In this document: one piece after another, positions 9,749 through 18,267 of the stretch
Layout: the number at the start of each line of letters is the position of its first letter
Position numbering within the stretch: the stretch's first letter is position 1
NCBI GenBank assembly: GCA_027489245.1
Contig: JAIYAC010000017.1
Coordinates: forward strand, 1 to 64,000
Direction: 5' to 3'
DNA: 64,000 bases
Source: Neisseriaceae bacterium
Lineage (GTDB): Bacteria > Pseudomonadota > Gammaproteobacteria > Burkholderiales > Chromobacteriaceae
The notes under the pieces: generated by a model
The model's input: only the letters and a program-made list of their open reading frames with translations
Told to the model about the DNA's origin: nothing
Databases searched by the model: none
Program-made: the position numbers and the translations under genes

Positions 9749-9820
9749 ATTGCCAGGCGCATGCCCGACGCCGCATTCTGCACTAAGATACAGCCATAAC
9801 AACCCGAACCAGGAGCCAGC

Positions 9821-10063
9821 ATGAGTGCCGAATTCAACCCTGCCGACCCGTTTGCCCTGTTCCGCCAGATGATGCAGTCGGCCACGCCGCCAGGTGCCCA
9901 GCCCTTTTTGCCGCCCATGAGCGTGGAAGAAGTCGACCGCAAGATCGCCGAGCTCAAAGTGGTAGAAACCTGGCTCACCATGAACCTGGGCATGTTATCC
10001 ATGCAAATCAAGACCCTGGAAATGCAGAAGGCCGCCATCGCCGCCCTGCGCCCGAAAGACTGA
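9821..10063 (+). CDS. Small PhaM-family polyhydroxyalkanoate granule protein
   Basis: An 80-residue cytosolic protein resembling the conserved N-terminal part of PhaM, which in Ralstonia activates PHA synthase and tethers granules to DNA. It starts with FNPADPFALFRQMM, then a Pro-rich linker, then the family core MSVEEVDRKIAELKVVETWLTMNLGMLSMQIKTLEMQKAAI, a predicted amphipathic helical pair. It lacks the long Lys/Ala-rich DNA-binding tail of Ralstonia PhaM, so DNA binding is doubtful. CAGGAG lies before the ATG. It stands alone between the maeB terminator and a repeat hairpin. PHB depolymerase and phasin-like genes occur elsewhere in the window. Confidence 0.7.
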   Translation: MSAEFNPADPFALFRQMMQSATPPGAQPFLPPMSVEEVDRKIAELKVVETWLTMNLGMLSMQIKTLEMQKAAIAALRPKD

Positions 10064-10092
10064 GCCCCGCTACGCCCCTCACACGCCAGCAG

Positions 10093-10119
10093 GGTTGGCC
10101 GCATGCCACGCGGCCAACC
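10093..10119. terminator. Inverted pair of the repeat between phaM-like gene and a leftward gene
   Basis: GGTTGGCCGCA (10093-10103) pairs with GCGGCCAACC (10110-10119) around a short loop in the gap between converging genes. TGCTTTGTTTT follows, which could act as a weak T-tract for rightward transcripts. Confidence 0.75.
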
Positions 10120-10145
10120 CTGCTTTGTTTTACGGTGCCGGCCGA

Positions 10146-10460
10146 TTAGGCCTTACCGCCACCACAACGCCCGCCCATACGCTCCCGCCAGGCTTGGCGC
10201 TCATCGTCACTCATACCCGCCAGGCGCTGCCACGGGCCATGGCCGTGATGACGGTGCCAGCCGCCATGACCACGAAAGCCGCCAAACAGGATACGTGACA
10301 ACGCCAGCAGGCCGACAGCCTGCAGCAGCGTGATGCTGGCCACACCGGCAAACAGCGCCGGCAGCAGCCAGTTCCATAGCCACATCACAACCGCACTCAT
10401 GGCCAGCAGTGCCAAAGGGATGAACAACGCCAGTTTGAAAAACAGCTTTTTCGGTTTCAT
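10146..10460 (-). CDS. Small His/Gly-rich membrane protein linked to an ECF sigma factor
   Basis: A 104-residue protein not assigned to a characterised family. Two hydrophobic stretches, about residues 7-27 and 30-52, suggest two membrane helices. A cytoplasmic or periplasmic tail follows with GGFRGHGGWHRHHGHGPWQRL, then a charged MSDDERQAWRERMGGRCGG end. The start at 10460 has GAGGAAG before it. It begins ten bases after the stop of the ECF sigma gene, so they share a transcript. Position suggests a membrane regulator (anti-sigma-like) or metal-binding sensor for the sigma factor; the His cluster hints at metal binding. This is inference only. Confidence 0.6.
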   Translation of the reverse strand: MKPKKLFFKLALFIPLALLAMSAVVMWLWNWLLPALFAGVASITLLQAVGLLALSRILFGGFRGHGGWHRHHGHGPWQRLAGMSDDERQAWRERMGGRCGGGKA

Positions 10461-10470
10461 GCTTGCTTCC

Positions 10471-11016
10471 TCAGTCTTGCAAATCATCGTAAAAGTCCTG
10501 CAGCCGCCGGCGCAGGTATTGCACGGCATAGCGCTTGCGCGCCAGCAGGGTATTCAGCGCCACGCCCGTGCGCAGGGCCATATCGCGGAAGCTTTCGCCA
10601 TCCAGCTCGTGCGCCACAAACACCTCGCGCTGCGCCACCGGCAGCTCACCCAATGCAGCCTCGATGGCCGTCAGCAAGCCCTTGCGCGCATACAGCGCCT
10701 CGGGGCCATCCCGGCTATCGGGTAACACACTGTCGAGCCAAGCCTCCTCGTCCCCATCACTACCAGCTTGCGATAGCGGCACTTCACGTTGCTTGCGAAA
10801 GCGGTCGATGATGCGGTGGCGCGCTACTTGCATCAGCCAGGCCCCGGCCTGCTCAATAGGTTCTGGCAAGCGCCACGCCTGGACAAAGGCAAACAACACT
10901 TCTTGCAGAATGTCTTCTGCCGCGCCAGGGTCACTTACCCGCTGGCGGATAAAGCGCCCCAGCCTGGCTCGTTCCTGCTGCAGGATGGTCTGGAGTGTGT
11001 TGTCAGTCAGTGGCAT
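10471..11016 (-). CDS. ECF-family RNA polymerase sigma factor
   Basis: Alternative sigma factor of 181 residues with region 2 (ARLGRFIRQRVSDPGAAEDILQEVLFAFVQAW and the -10 recognition helix HRIIDRFRKQRE) and region 4 (ELPVAQREVFVAHELDGESFRDMALRTGVALNTLLARKRYAVQYLRRRL). There is no region 3, which defines the ECF class. The frame is open to 11079 but the ATG at 11016 gives normal length and removes a non-conserved leader. It is divergent from dnaE and cotranscribed with the small membrane protein. Target promoters and inducing signal cannot be read from the sequence. Confidence 0.88.
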   Translation of the reverse strand: MPLTDNTLQTILQQERARLGRFIRQRVSDPGAAEDILQEVLFAFVQAWRLPEPIEQAGAWLMQVARHRIIDRFRKQREVPLSQAGSDGDEEAWLDSVLPDSRDGPEALYARKGLLTAIEAALGELPVAQREVFVAHELDGESFRDMALRTGVALNTLLARKRYAVQYLRRRLQDFYDDLQD

Positions 11017-11137
11017 GGTCGGGTTGGTTTGGTGTGCATTCACCCTGAAGAAGACGAAGCAGCGTGGCAGATATTGCATCGCTGCATAAAAAACTTGTCT
11101 GTGATGCCAAACCCGGGGCGCAACAGCCCAGATTCAT

Positions 11138-11166
11138 TTGGACAGCTAGCGGCGCACCGGTAAAAT
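11138..11166 (+). promoter_or_regulatory. dnaE promoter, possibly giving a leaderless message
   Basis: TTGGAC (11138-11143), exactly 17 bases, then TAAAAT (11161-11166). A start site about seven bases downstream would fall at or next to the ATG at 11174. Confidence 0.6.
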
Positions 11167-11173
11167 GCCCGCC

Positions 11174-14100
11174 ATGAACGCACCCCGCTTTGTCCATCTT
11201 CGCCTCCACTCGGAGTTTTCCATTACCGACGGGATTGTCCGCCTGGACGACGCCATCAAGCGCGCCGTCAAGGACGGCATGCCGGCGCTGGGCATGTCCG
11301 ACCTGATGAACATCTTCGGCATGGTCAAGTTTTACAAGGCCTGCCGCGGCAAGGGCATCAAACCCATTGTGTCCTGCGACATCTGGCTGGAAAACGGCGA
11401 CGACCGCGACAAGCCCTTCCGGCTGATGCTGACGGCGAAGAACCGCGAAGGCTACCGCCGCCTGTGCGAGCTGCTCACCCGCGCCTTTACGCATAACCAG
11501 TACCGTGGCCGCGCCGAAATCAAGCGTGCCTGGCTGGAAGAAGGCGACAACAGCAACCTGTTGTGCCTGTCCGGCGCCCACCTGGGCGACGTGGGCGTGG
11601 CGTTTGCCAACGGCAACGCCGACGAAGCGCGCAGCCGCGCCGAGTACTGGGCACAGCTGTTCCCCGGCGCGTTTTATCTGGAGCTGCAGCGCACCGATAA
11701 CGCCCAGGTAGAAAACATCCTGCAGTCCACGCTGTGGCTGGCGGGCGAAACCGGCCTGCCGGTGGTGGCCACCCACCCTATCCAGTTCATGGACCCGGAC
11801 GACTTCAAGGCGCACGAAGCACGGGTGTGCATTGCCGAAGGCTATACGCTGGGCGACAAACGCCGCCCGCGCAGCTTTAGCGAATGCCAGTACTTCCTCA
11901 GCACCGAGCAGATGCTGGAACGCTTTGCCGACATCCCCGAGGCGCTGGAAAACACGGTACAAATTGCCCGCCGCTGCAATATCAATGTGGTGCTGGGCAA
12001 AAACTACCTGCCGGACTTCCCCACGCCGGACGGCATGACGCTGAACGATTTTCTGGTGTACGAAGCCCAACGCGGGCTGGACATGCGCCTGGCACAGCTG
12101 TACCCGGATGAGGCCGAGCGCGAAGCACGCCGCCCGGAATACGACGCGCGGCTGAAGTTCGAGTGCGACACCATTATCCAGATGGGTTTCCCCGGCTACT
12201 TCCTGATCGTGGCCGACTTTATCCAGTGGGGTAAGGCCAACGGCTGCCCGGTGGGCCCGGGCCGGGGTTCCGGTGCCGGCTCGCTGGTAGCATACAGCCT
12301 GAGCATTACCGACCTGGACCCGCTGAAATACGCCCTGCTGTTCGAGCGTTTCCTCAACCCGGAGCGGGTATCCATGCCCGACTTCGACGTGGATTTCTGC
12401 CAGGAAAACCGCTGGCGCGTGATCGAATACACCCGCCGCAAATACGGCGAAGAAGCCGTGAGCCAGATCGCCACCTTTGGCACCATGTCGTCCAAATCGG
12501 TAATCCGTGACGTTGGCCGCGTGCTCGACCTGCCCTTCGGCCTGTGCGACAAGCTGTCCAAGCTGATTCCGCTGGAAGCCAACAAGCCGCTGAGCCTGGA
12601 AAAAGCCATGGCCGCCGAGGCGCAGATTGGCGAAACCATCGAAAGCGAAGGCGCCGGCGAGCTGATCGAGCTGGCCATGAAGCTGGAAGACCTGACGCGC
12701 GGCATCGGCATGCACGCTGGCGGCGTGCTGATTGCCCCCGGCAAGCTCACCGATTTTTGCCCGCTGTACATCGCCAGCGGCGACGGCGCCGCGCCGGTAT
12801 CGATGTACGACAAGGACGACGTAGAACAAATCGGCCTGGTGAAGTTCGACTTTCTGGGCCTGCGCAACCTCACCATCATCGAGCTGGCGCAAAAGTACAT
12901 CAAGGACCTGAGCGGCGAAGACGTAGACGTGGCCAAGCTGCCACTGGACGACGCGCTGGCCTACAAGGTGTTTGCCAACGCCAACACCACCGGCGTGTTC
13001 CAGTTTGAATCCACCGGCATGAAGAAGATGCTGGTAGAGGCCAAGCCCAGCAAGTTCGAAGAGATTATCGCCTTCGTGGCACTGTACCGCCCCGGCCCGA
13101 TGGACCTGATCCCCGACTTTATCCAGCGTATGCACGGTGCCAAATTCGAGTACCTGCACCCGCTACTGGAGCCGGTACTGGCGCCTACCTACGGCATTAT
13201 GGTGTACCAGGAACAGGTGATGCAGGCGGCGCAGGTGTGCGGCGGCTACAGCCTGGGCGGCGCCGACTTGCTGCGCCGCGCCATGGGTAAGAAAAAAGTC
13301 GAAGAGATGGTGGCGCAGCGCGCCATGTTCGTGGAAGGCGCGGCCAAGCAGGGCATCGAAAAAGCCAAGGCCGACGAAATCTTCGACTACATGGAAAAGT
13401 TCGCCGGCTACGGTTTCAACAAATCGCACGCCGCCGCCTACGCGCTGGTGGCCTACCACACCGCCTGGCTGAAGGCGCACCATGCGGCTGCCTACATGGC
13501 CGCCACCATGTCCACCGAACTGGACAACACCGACCAGCTGAAGGTGTTCTACGACGACGCCACCGATAACAAAAACGGCCTGCGCTTTCTGCCGCCGGAC
13601 GTGAACCACAGCTTCTACCGTTTTGTGCCGGTAGACCGCAAACACATCCGCTACGCCCTGGGTGCCATCAAGGGCACCGGCGAATCGGCAGTGGAGCACA
13701 TCGTGCAGGTGCGTGAGGCGGGCGGCCCGTTTACCAGCCTGTTCGACTTCTGCCACCGTACCGACAAGAAAATCGTCAACAAACGCGTGATCGAAGCGCT
13801 GATTCGCGCCGGCGCCTTCGACAGCATCGAACCCAGCCGCGCCCTGCTGTTCAGCAACGTGGCGCTGGCCATGACCGCCGCCGAGCAGCAAGCGGCCAAC
13901 GCCAACCAGGGCGGCCTGTTCGACATGTTCGACGACGACAGCGCGCCCAGCGTGGACATGGTGGCGTGCAAGCCGTGGCCGGCCGCCATCCAGCTGGCTG
14001 AAGAAAAGCTCGCTATCGGTTTTTATCTGTCCGGCCACCCGTTCTCGGCCTACGAAAAAGAAGTACGCGGCTTTATCCGCACGCCGCTGGCCAAGCTGGC

Positions 14101-14608
14101 ACCGCGCCGCGAGCCGCAGCTGCTGGCCGGTTTTGTCACCGGCATCCGTACCAAGGTAGGCAACCGCGGCAAGATGGCCTTTATCCAGCTGGACGATGGC
14201 ACGGCCAAGGTAGAAGTGAGCCTGTTTGCCGAGGCGGTAGACGCCAACCGCACCAAGCTGAAGGACGATGTGGTACTGGTGGTGGAAGGCAAAGTCAGCG
14301 AAGACCGCTTCAGCGGCGGCATGCGCATCATTGCCGAAAACCTGTACGAGCTGGGCGAGGCGCGCAGCCGCTACGCGCGCAGCCTGTCGGTACAGATGCA
14401 CCCGCGCCACGACGTGGCCACGCTGCGCAATATCATTACCCCCTACCGCAGCGAAGACAGCGGTTGCCCCCTGCGCATTACCTACCACACCGGCAAAGCC
14501 AAAGGTGACCTGATGCTGCCGCCACAGTGGGGCGTGCGCCTGGACGACGCGCTGCTGATGACGCTGGAAGACTGGCTGGGCGACAACAGCGTGAAAATCC
14601 TGTGGTAA
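11174..14608 (+). CDS. dnaE: DNA polymerase III alpha subunit DnaE
   Basis: Replicative polymerase subunit. The 1144-residue protein has the N-terminal PHP domain (FVHLRLHSEFSITDGIVR), the C-family polymerase core with GPGRGSGAGSLVAY (about residue 360) and the catalytic aspartate motif PDFDVDF (about 400), the motif YRPGPMDLIP, a helix-hairpin-helix region (GAIKGTGESAVEHI), and an OB fold near the C-terminus (GFVTGIRTKVGNRGKMAFIQLDDGTAKVEV). An in-frame ATG at 11165 exists, but it overlaps the -10 hexamer. Starting at 11174 gives an N-terminus aligned with Neisseria DnaE, so 11174 is chosen. No partner replication genes are nearby. Confidence 0.96.
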   Translation: MNAPRFVHLRLHSEFSITDGIVRLDDAIKRAVKDGMPALGMSDLMNIFGMVKFYKACRGKGIKPIVSCDIWLENGDDRDKPFRLMLTAKNREGYRRLCELLTRAFTHNQYRGRAEIKRAWLEEGDNSNLLCLSGAHLGDVGVAFANGNADEARSRAEYWAQLFPGAFYLELQRTDNAQVENILQSTLWLAGETGLPVVATHPIQFMDPDDFKAHEARVCIAEGYTLGDKRRPRSFSECQYFLSTEQMLERFADIPEALENTVQIARRCNINVVLGKNYLPDFPTPDGMTLNDFLVYEAQRGLDMRLAQLYPDEAEREARRPEYDARLKFECDTIIQMGFPGYFLIVADFIQWGKANGCPVGPGRGSGAGSLVAYSLSITDLDPLKYALLFERFLNPERVSMPDFDVDFCQENRWRVIEYTRRKYGEEAVSQIATFGTMSSKSVIRDVGRVLDLPFGLCDKLSKLIPLEANKPLSLEKAMAAEAQIGETIESEGAGELIELAMKLEDLTRGIGMHAGGVLIAPGKLTDFCPLYIASGDGAAPVSMYDKDDVEQIGLVKFDFLGLRNLTIIELAQKYIKDLSGEDVDVAKLPLDDALAYKVFANANTTGVFQFESTGMKKMLVEAKPSKFEEIIAFVALYRPGPMDLIPDFIQRMHGAKFEYLHPLLEPVLAPTYGIMVYQEQVMQAAQVCGGYSLGGADLLRRAMGKKKVEEMVAQRAMFVEGAAKQGIEKAKADEIFDYMEKFAGYGFNKSHAAAYALVAYHTAWLKAHHAAAYMAATMSTELDNTDQLKVFYDDATDNKNGLRFLPPDVNHSFYRFVPVDRKHIRYALGAIKGTGESAVEHIVQVREAGGPFTSLFDFCHRTDKKIVNKRVIEALIRAGAFDSIEPSRALLFSNVALAMTAAEQQAANANQGGLFDMFDDDSAPSVDMVACKPWPAAIQLAEEKLAIGFYLSGHPFSAYEKEVRGFIRTPLAKLAPRREPQLLAGFVTGIRTKVGNRGKMAFIQLDDGTAKVEVSLFAEAVDANRTKLKDDVVLVVEGKVSEDRFSGGMRIIAENLYELGEARSRYARSLSVQMHPRHDVATLRNIITPYRSEDSGCPLRITYHTGKAKGDLMLPPQWGVRLDDALLMTLEDWLGDNSVKILW

Positions 14609-14819
14609 CACAGCGGCCCTGCGGGGCCGCTCAGGCTGCGGACAAAGTACCAGCCAAGGTTTGACCGGACCCGGCAAAGCCGGGCCGCTCCACATAAGCC
14701 TTTGCATCCGCAGCCTTGCTGTTTGCAAGACAAAGCCTGTTTGCGTTGCAAGCAGGCTTTGTCATCAATCTCAGCGCCCCTGCGGGGCCGCTTTTCCTTG
14801 ACCCGACACACCCCTCACC
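14609..14819 (+). terminator. dnaE downstream region with stacked hairpins
   Basis: The 211-base gap holds several stem-loops: AGCGGCCC/GGGCCGCT right after the dnaE stop (14612-14631), CCCGGC/GCCGGG near 14670-14686, a long GACAAAGCCTG/CAGGCTTTGTC stem near 14728-14763, and GCCCC/GGGGC followed by TTTT near 14775-14796. The last two could terminate dnaE transcripts. No open frame of interest is present. Confidence 0.6.
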
Positions 14820-15170
14820 ATGAACCTGCTTTCACCTTATCTGGCCACCCCGGTCCTGCTGGTCCTGTCGAATGTCTTCATGACTTTTGCCTGGTACGCC
14901 CACCTGAAAGACGCCAGCCACAAGGCCTGGTATGTCGCGGCGCTGGCCAGCTGGGGCATTGCCCTGTTCGAGTACCTGCTACAGGTGCCCGCCAACCGCA
15001 TCGGCTACGGCACGTTTACCCTGTCGCAGCTGAAAATCATCCAGGAAGTCATCAGCCTGTCGGTGTTCATTCCCTTTGCCATTTTCTACATGAACCAGCC
15101 GTTCAAGTGGGACTACGTCTGGGCGGGCGCCTGCCTGGTGGGCGCGGTGTATTTCATGTTTCGCGGCTAG
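14820..15170 (+). CDS. DMT-superfamily small membrane protein (DUF486)
   Basis: A 116-residue integral membrane protein with four predicted helices: PVLLVLSNVFMTFAWYAHL, WYVAALASWGIALFEYLLQVPANRIGY, LKIIQEVISLSVFIPFAIFYM and DYVWAGACLVGAVYFMF. The pattern NVFMTFAWYAHLK plus FEYLLQVPANRIG matches the DUF486 family, which is distantly related to small multidrug-resistance transporters; no substrate is established. It lies alone between dnaE and the SulP transporter. Confidence 0.85.
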   Translation: MNLLSPYLATPVLLVLSNVFMTFAWYAHLKDASHKAWYVAALASWGIALFEYLLQVPANRIGYGTFTLSQLKIIQEVISLSVFIPFAIFYMNQPFKWDYVWAGACLVGAVYFMFRG

Positions 15171-15176
15171 GCCTGT

Positions 15177-15187
15177 TGCGGCCAACC
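15177..15187 (-). repeat. Single TGCGGCCAACC copy after the DUF486 gene
   Basis: Exact complement of GGTTGGCCGCA seven bases after the stop codon, without an inverted partner. Confidence 0.8.
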
Positions 15188-15291
15188 TTGTGCTAGCGCA
15201 CAGCATGGCGCAGTAACACGTTTAACCCTTGAAATGGCGGGGGTTTATTGCTTAGTCTGGTAGCAATAAAACTCGAACAAGACGGCCTGCC

Positions 15292-16965
15292 ATGCTCAAC
15301 ACCCTGCCGGGGCTGCGCCCCACCCTGCTCGACACCCTGCGCCACTACAACCGCCAGCTATTCCGCCAGGACCTGATGGCCGGCTTGACGGTAGGCATCG
15401 TGGCCCTGCCGCTGGCCATGGCCTTTGCCATCGCCAGTGGGGTACCGCCGCAAGCCGGCATTTTTACCGCGGTGATTGCCGGCTTCATTGCGTCAGCGCT
15501 GGGCGGGACGCGGCTGTGCGTTACCGGGCCCACCGGGGCGTTTATCGTGATCATCTACGGCATCGTGCTGAAGTACGGCGTGGCCAACCTGATTATCTGC
15601 ACCTTCATGGCCGGGGTAATGCTGGTGATCATGGGCTTGCTGCGCCTGGGGCAGGTGATCAAGTTTTTCCCCATGCCGCTGATTACCGGCTTTACCAACG
15701 GTATTGCGGTGCTGATTTTCCTGACCCAGCTGAAAGACTTTTTCGGCCTGCCTATCGACAAGATGCCGGCCGGCTTTTTTGCGGTAATGGACCTGCTGCG
15801 CATCACCCTGCCGCAGTTCGACCCGCTGACGCTGGCGGTGTCCATGGCGTCGCTGCTGCTGATTCTGTTCTGGCCGAAGAAGCTGGGCAAAACCCTGCCA
15901 GGCCCGTTTGTGGCACTGGTGCTGGCCACGCTCACCGTTAGCCTGTTCGGGCTGCCCCTAGCCACCATCGGCAGCAAGTTTGGCGGCATTCCGCAGGGCC
16001 TGCCGGCTTTTCACGGGCTGAGCTTTGACCCGGAACACCTGTCCGACCTGCTGGCGCCGGCCTTTACCATTGCCTTGCTGGGCGCGATCGAGTCGCTACT
16101 ATGCGCGGTGGTGGCCGACAGCCTGACCGGCGACAAACACGACGCCAACCAGGAGCTGATCGCCCAAGGGGTGGCCAATATGGTGGTGCCGTTCTTTGGC
16201 GGCATCCCGGCTACCGGCGCCATTGCGCGCACCGCTACCAATATCAGCAACGGCGGGCAAACACCGGTGTCGGGCATCGTGCATGCGGCATTACTGCTGC
16301 TGGTGATTCTGGCCGCAGCACCGTTGGCCGCGTACATTCCGCTGGCAGCGCTGGCGGCCATCCTGATTTCGGTCGCCATCAAGATGGGCGACTGGGATAT
16401 CCGCAAGGCGGCGCAGTTCCCGCGCCAGGACACGGCCGTGCTTGCGGTAACCTTTGCCCTGACGGTGATCTTCGACCTGACCATTGCGGTAGAAATCGGC
16501 CTGCTGATTGCCGCGGTATTCTTTATCAAACGCATGGCCGCCAGCACCAGCGTGCAGCAGCTTAAGCCGGAACACGCGGTGCTATACGAGCGCCACTCCA
16601 TTGCCGGCAAGCATGTCCCGGCAGGCTGCGTAGCCTACCGGGTAGAAGGGGCGCTGTTTTTTGGCGCGGCCGATACGGTAGAACACATTGCCCAGGAAGC
16701 CGCCGAGGCACGGGTGATTATCCTGCAGCTACACCGCCTGGTACTGCTGGACACCAGCGGCCTGCTGGCGCTGTCGGCACTGAACCAGCGCCTGGCGCAG
16801 CAAGACCGCACGCTGATCATTTGCGGGGCGGGTACCGAAGTCACCGCCATGATACGCAGCGCCCACCTGGCTGCAGAAATGGGGCCACGCAATATCCAGC
16901 CCGATCTCACCACCGCCCTGCAGCGGGCAGAAGAGGTGCTGACCAGCGGCGTGGTGTGGGGCTGA
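15292..16965 (+). CDS. SulP-family anion transporter with STAS domain
   Basis: Inner-membrane anion permease of 557 residues. The membrane region (residues about 25-410) contains the SulP signatures LTVGIVALPLAMAFAIASGVPPQAGIFTAVIAG and GTRLCVTGPTGAFIVI, and IESLLCAVVADSLTGDKHDANQELIAQG. The C-terminal STAS domain (about 440-545) includes VIILQLHRLVLLDTSGLLALSAL. Substrates in this family include sulfate, bicarbonate, chloride and dicarboxylates; no neighbour indicates which applies. It is followed by a bidirectional repeat terminator shared with the converging ppk2 gene. Confidence 0.9.
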   Translation: MLNTLPGLRPTLLDTLRHYNRQLFRQDLMAGLTVGIVALPLAMAFAIASGVPPQAGIFTAVIAGFIASALGGTRLCVTGPTGAFIVIIYGIVLKYGVANLIICTFMAGVMLVIMGLLRLGQVIKFFPMPLITGFTNGIAVLIFLTQLKDFFGLPIDKMPAGFFAVMDLLRITLPQFDPLTLAVSMASLLLILFWPKKLGKTLPGPFVALVLATLTVSLFGLPLATIGSKFGGIPQGLPAFHGLSFDPEHLSDLLAPAFTIALLGAIESLLCAVVADSLTGDKHDANQELIAQGVANMVVPFFGGIPATGAIARTATNISNGGQTPVSGIVHAALLLLVILAAAPLAAYIPLAALAAILISVAIKMGDWDIRKAAQFPRQDTAVLAVTFALTVIFDLTIAVEIGLLIAAVFFIKRMAASTSVQQLKPEHAVLYERHSIAGKHVPAGCVAYRVEGALFFGAADTVEHIAQEAAEARVIILQLHRLVLLDTSGLLALSALNQRLAQQDRTLIICGAGTEVTAMIRSAHLAAEMGPRNIQPDLTTALQRAEEVLTSGVVWG

Positions 16966-16994
16966 GACGCCCGCTTTCACGCATGGTCGACAGC

Positions 16995-17033
16995 AAAAAG
17001 GTTGGCCGCAACGGCGCTGCGGCCAACCTTTTT
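16995..17033. terminator. Bidirectional terminator built from an inverted repeat pair
   Basis: AAAAA, GGTTGGCCGCA (17000-17010), a seven-base loop, TGCGGCCAACC (17018-17028), TTTTT. An 11-pair stem with A- and T-runs on each side makes it a terminator for both the SulP gene and the converging ppk2 gene. It is the clearest case of the window-wide repeat being used as a terminator. Confidence 0.92.
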
Positions 17034-17049
17034 CATGACACCAGCCGGC

Positions 17050-18090
17050 TTAGAAACGGTTGATGTCTTTTTCGGCCGCCTCGAACACATCAGCAGCGGC
17101 GCCGACAATGCGCTCGTCCGGTTTCAGGATGGCAGTGTTCTTGTTGGGGTACGGCAGCGTCCACAGGAAGTGGCGCAGACAGTTCAGCCGCGCGCGCTTT
17201 TTATCGTCGGACTTGATCACGGTCCACGGTGCATCGGCGGTGTCGGTGTGAAAGAACATGGCCTTCTTGGCTTCGGTGTAGTCGTCCCATTTATCCAGCG
17301 ACTGGATATCGATAGGCGACAGCTTCCAGTGCTTCAGCGGGTCGTCGCGGCGCGAGATAAAACGGCGCAGCTGCTCTTCGCGGCTTACCGAGAACCAGAA
17401 CTTGAACAGGCGAATGCCGCTGTTCACCAGCATGCGCTCCAGCTGCGGGGTCTGGCGCATGAATTCCAGGTATTCCTGCGGCGTGCAAAAGCCCATCACG
17501 CGCTCCACACCGGCACGGTTGTACCAGCTGCGGTCGAACAGCACCATTTCACCGGCAGTGGGCAGCAGCGGGATATAACGCTGGAAGTACCACTGGCCGC
17601 GTTCCTGCTCGGTGGGCTTTTCCAGCGCCACCACGCGCGCGCCGCGCGGGTTCAGGTGCTCCATGAAGCGCTTGATGGTACCGCCCTTGCCGGCGGCGTC
17701 GCGGCCTTCAAAGATCACCACGATCTTCTGGCCGGTTTCTTTTACCCAGTTTTGCACTTTCAGCAGCTCTACCTGCAGCTCGGCTTTCTGGCGTTCGTAA
17801 TCGGCACGCTTGATGCGGTTTTTGTACGGGTAGGCGGCGGGTAGCGGCGCGCTATTGCTGTCTTCGGCGGTACCGTGCGGCGCGTGCGCCACCTGCATGG
17901 CCACTGGCGCATGGCTTACTGCCTCGATTTCACGGGCGGCGGCCTCGCGCTGTGCCTGCGCCGAAGGCTTGCGCCGGCGTGCGCGGCTAGCGGTAGCGGG
18001 GGGCGCTACGGCAGCGTCCACAAGCACTGTTTCTACGGCGTTTTCTGTGGTGACTGAGTTGGCCGCCAGGGCCTTTTCGTTATCGCTCAT
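17050..18090 (-). CDS. ppk2: Polyphosphate kinase 2
   Basis: Transfers phosphate between polyphosphate and nucleotides. The 346-residue protein has a Walker A GRDAAGKGG (about residue 130), the lid region ALEKPTEQERGQWYFQRYIPLLP, Walker B with LFDRSWYNRAGVERVMGF, and the PPK2 C-terminal stretch SPIDIQSLDKWDDYTEAKKAMF. It is a single-domain class I type by length. The N-terminal 85 residues are low-complexity Ala/Arg/Glu and not part of the catalytic fold. The ATG at 18090 follows GGGAAAAG; the upstream in-frame extension is rejected. Divergent from glnS. Confidence 0.93.
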   Translation of the reverse strand: MSDNEKALAANSVTTENAVETVLVDAAVAPPATASRARRRKPSAQAQREAAAREIEAVSHAPVAMQVAHAPHGTAEDSNSAPLPAAYPYKNRIKRADYERQKAELQVELLKVQNWVKETGQKIVVIFEGRDAAGKGGTIKRFMEHLNPRGARVVALEKPTEQERGQWYFQRYIPLLPTAGEMVLFDRSWYNRAGVERVMGFCTPQEYLEFMRQTPQLERMLVNSGIRLFKFWFSVSREEQLRRFISRRDDPLKHWKLSPIDIQSLDKWDDYTEAKKAMFFHTDTADAPWTVIKSDDKKRARLNCLRHFLWTLPYPNKNTAILKPDERIVGAAADVFEAAEKDINRF

Positions 18091-18229
18091 GGTCTTTTCC
18101 CGGTGGGTGGGTAACCATGCCATGCTACGCCGATGTCCTGCGGCAGCCGCCAATTTCGATAAATCGATTTGATATGGCGCAAATCACCTGCCCCAATTAC
18201 CCACTATCCGCGATACCGGGGTTATCGGT

Positions 18230-18235
18230 TACAAT
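18230..18235 (+). promoter_or_regulatory. Candidate -10 element of glnS
   Basis: TACAAT lies 33 bases before the glnS ATG in the divergent ppk2/glnS spacer. No clear -35 is visible. Confidence 0.35.
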
Positions 18236-18267
18236 CGTGCGATTATCTATTGCTACAAGAAAAGTCG

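Noticed and set aside
13340-13360. Near matches such as GCGGCCAAG or TTTGGCCGC counted as repeat copies
   Set aside because: They differ from the 9-base core at one end and occur in ordinary Ala-Ala-Lys or Phe-Gly-Arg type codon contexts; excluded from the count.
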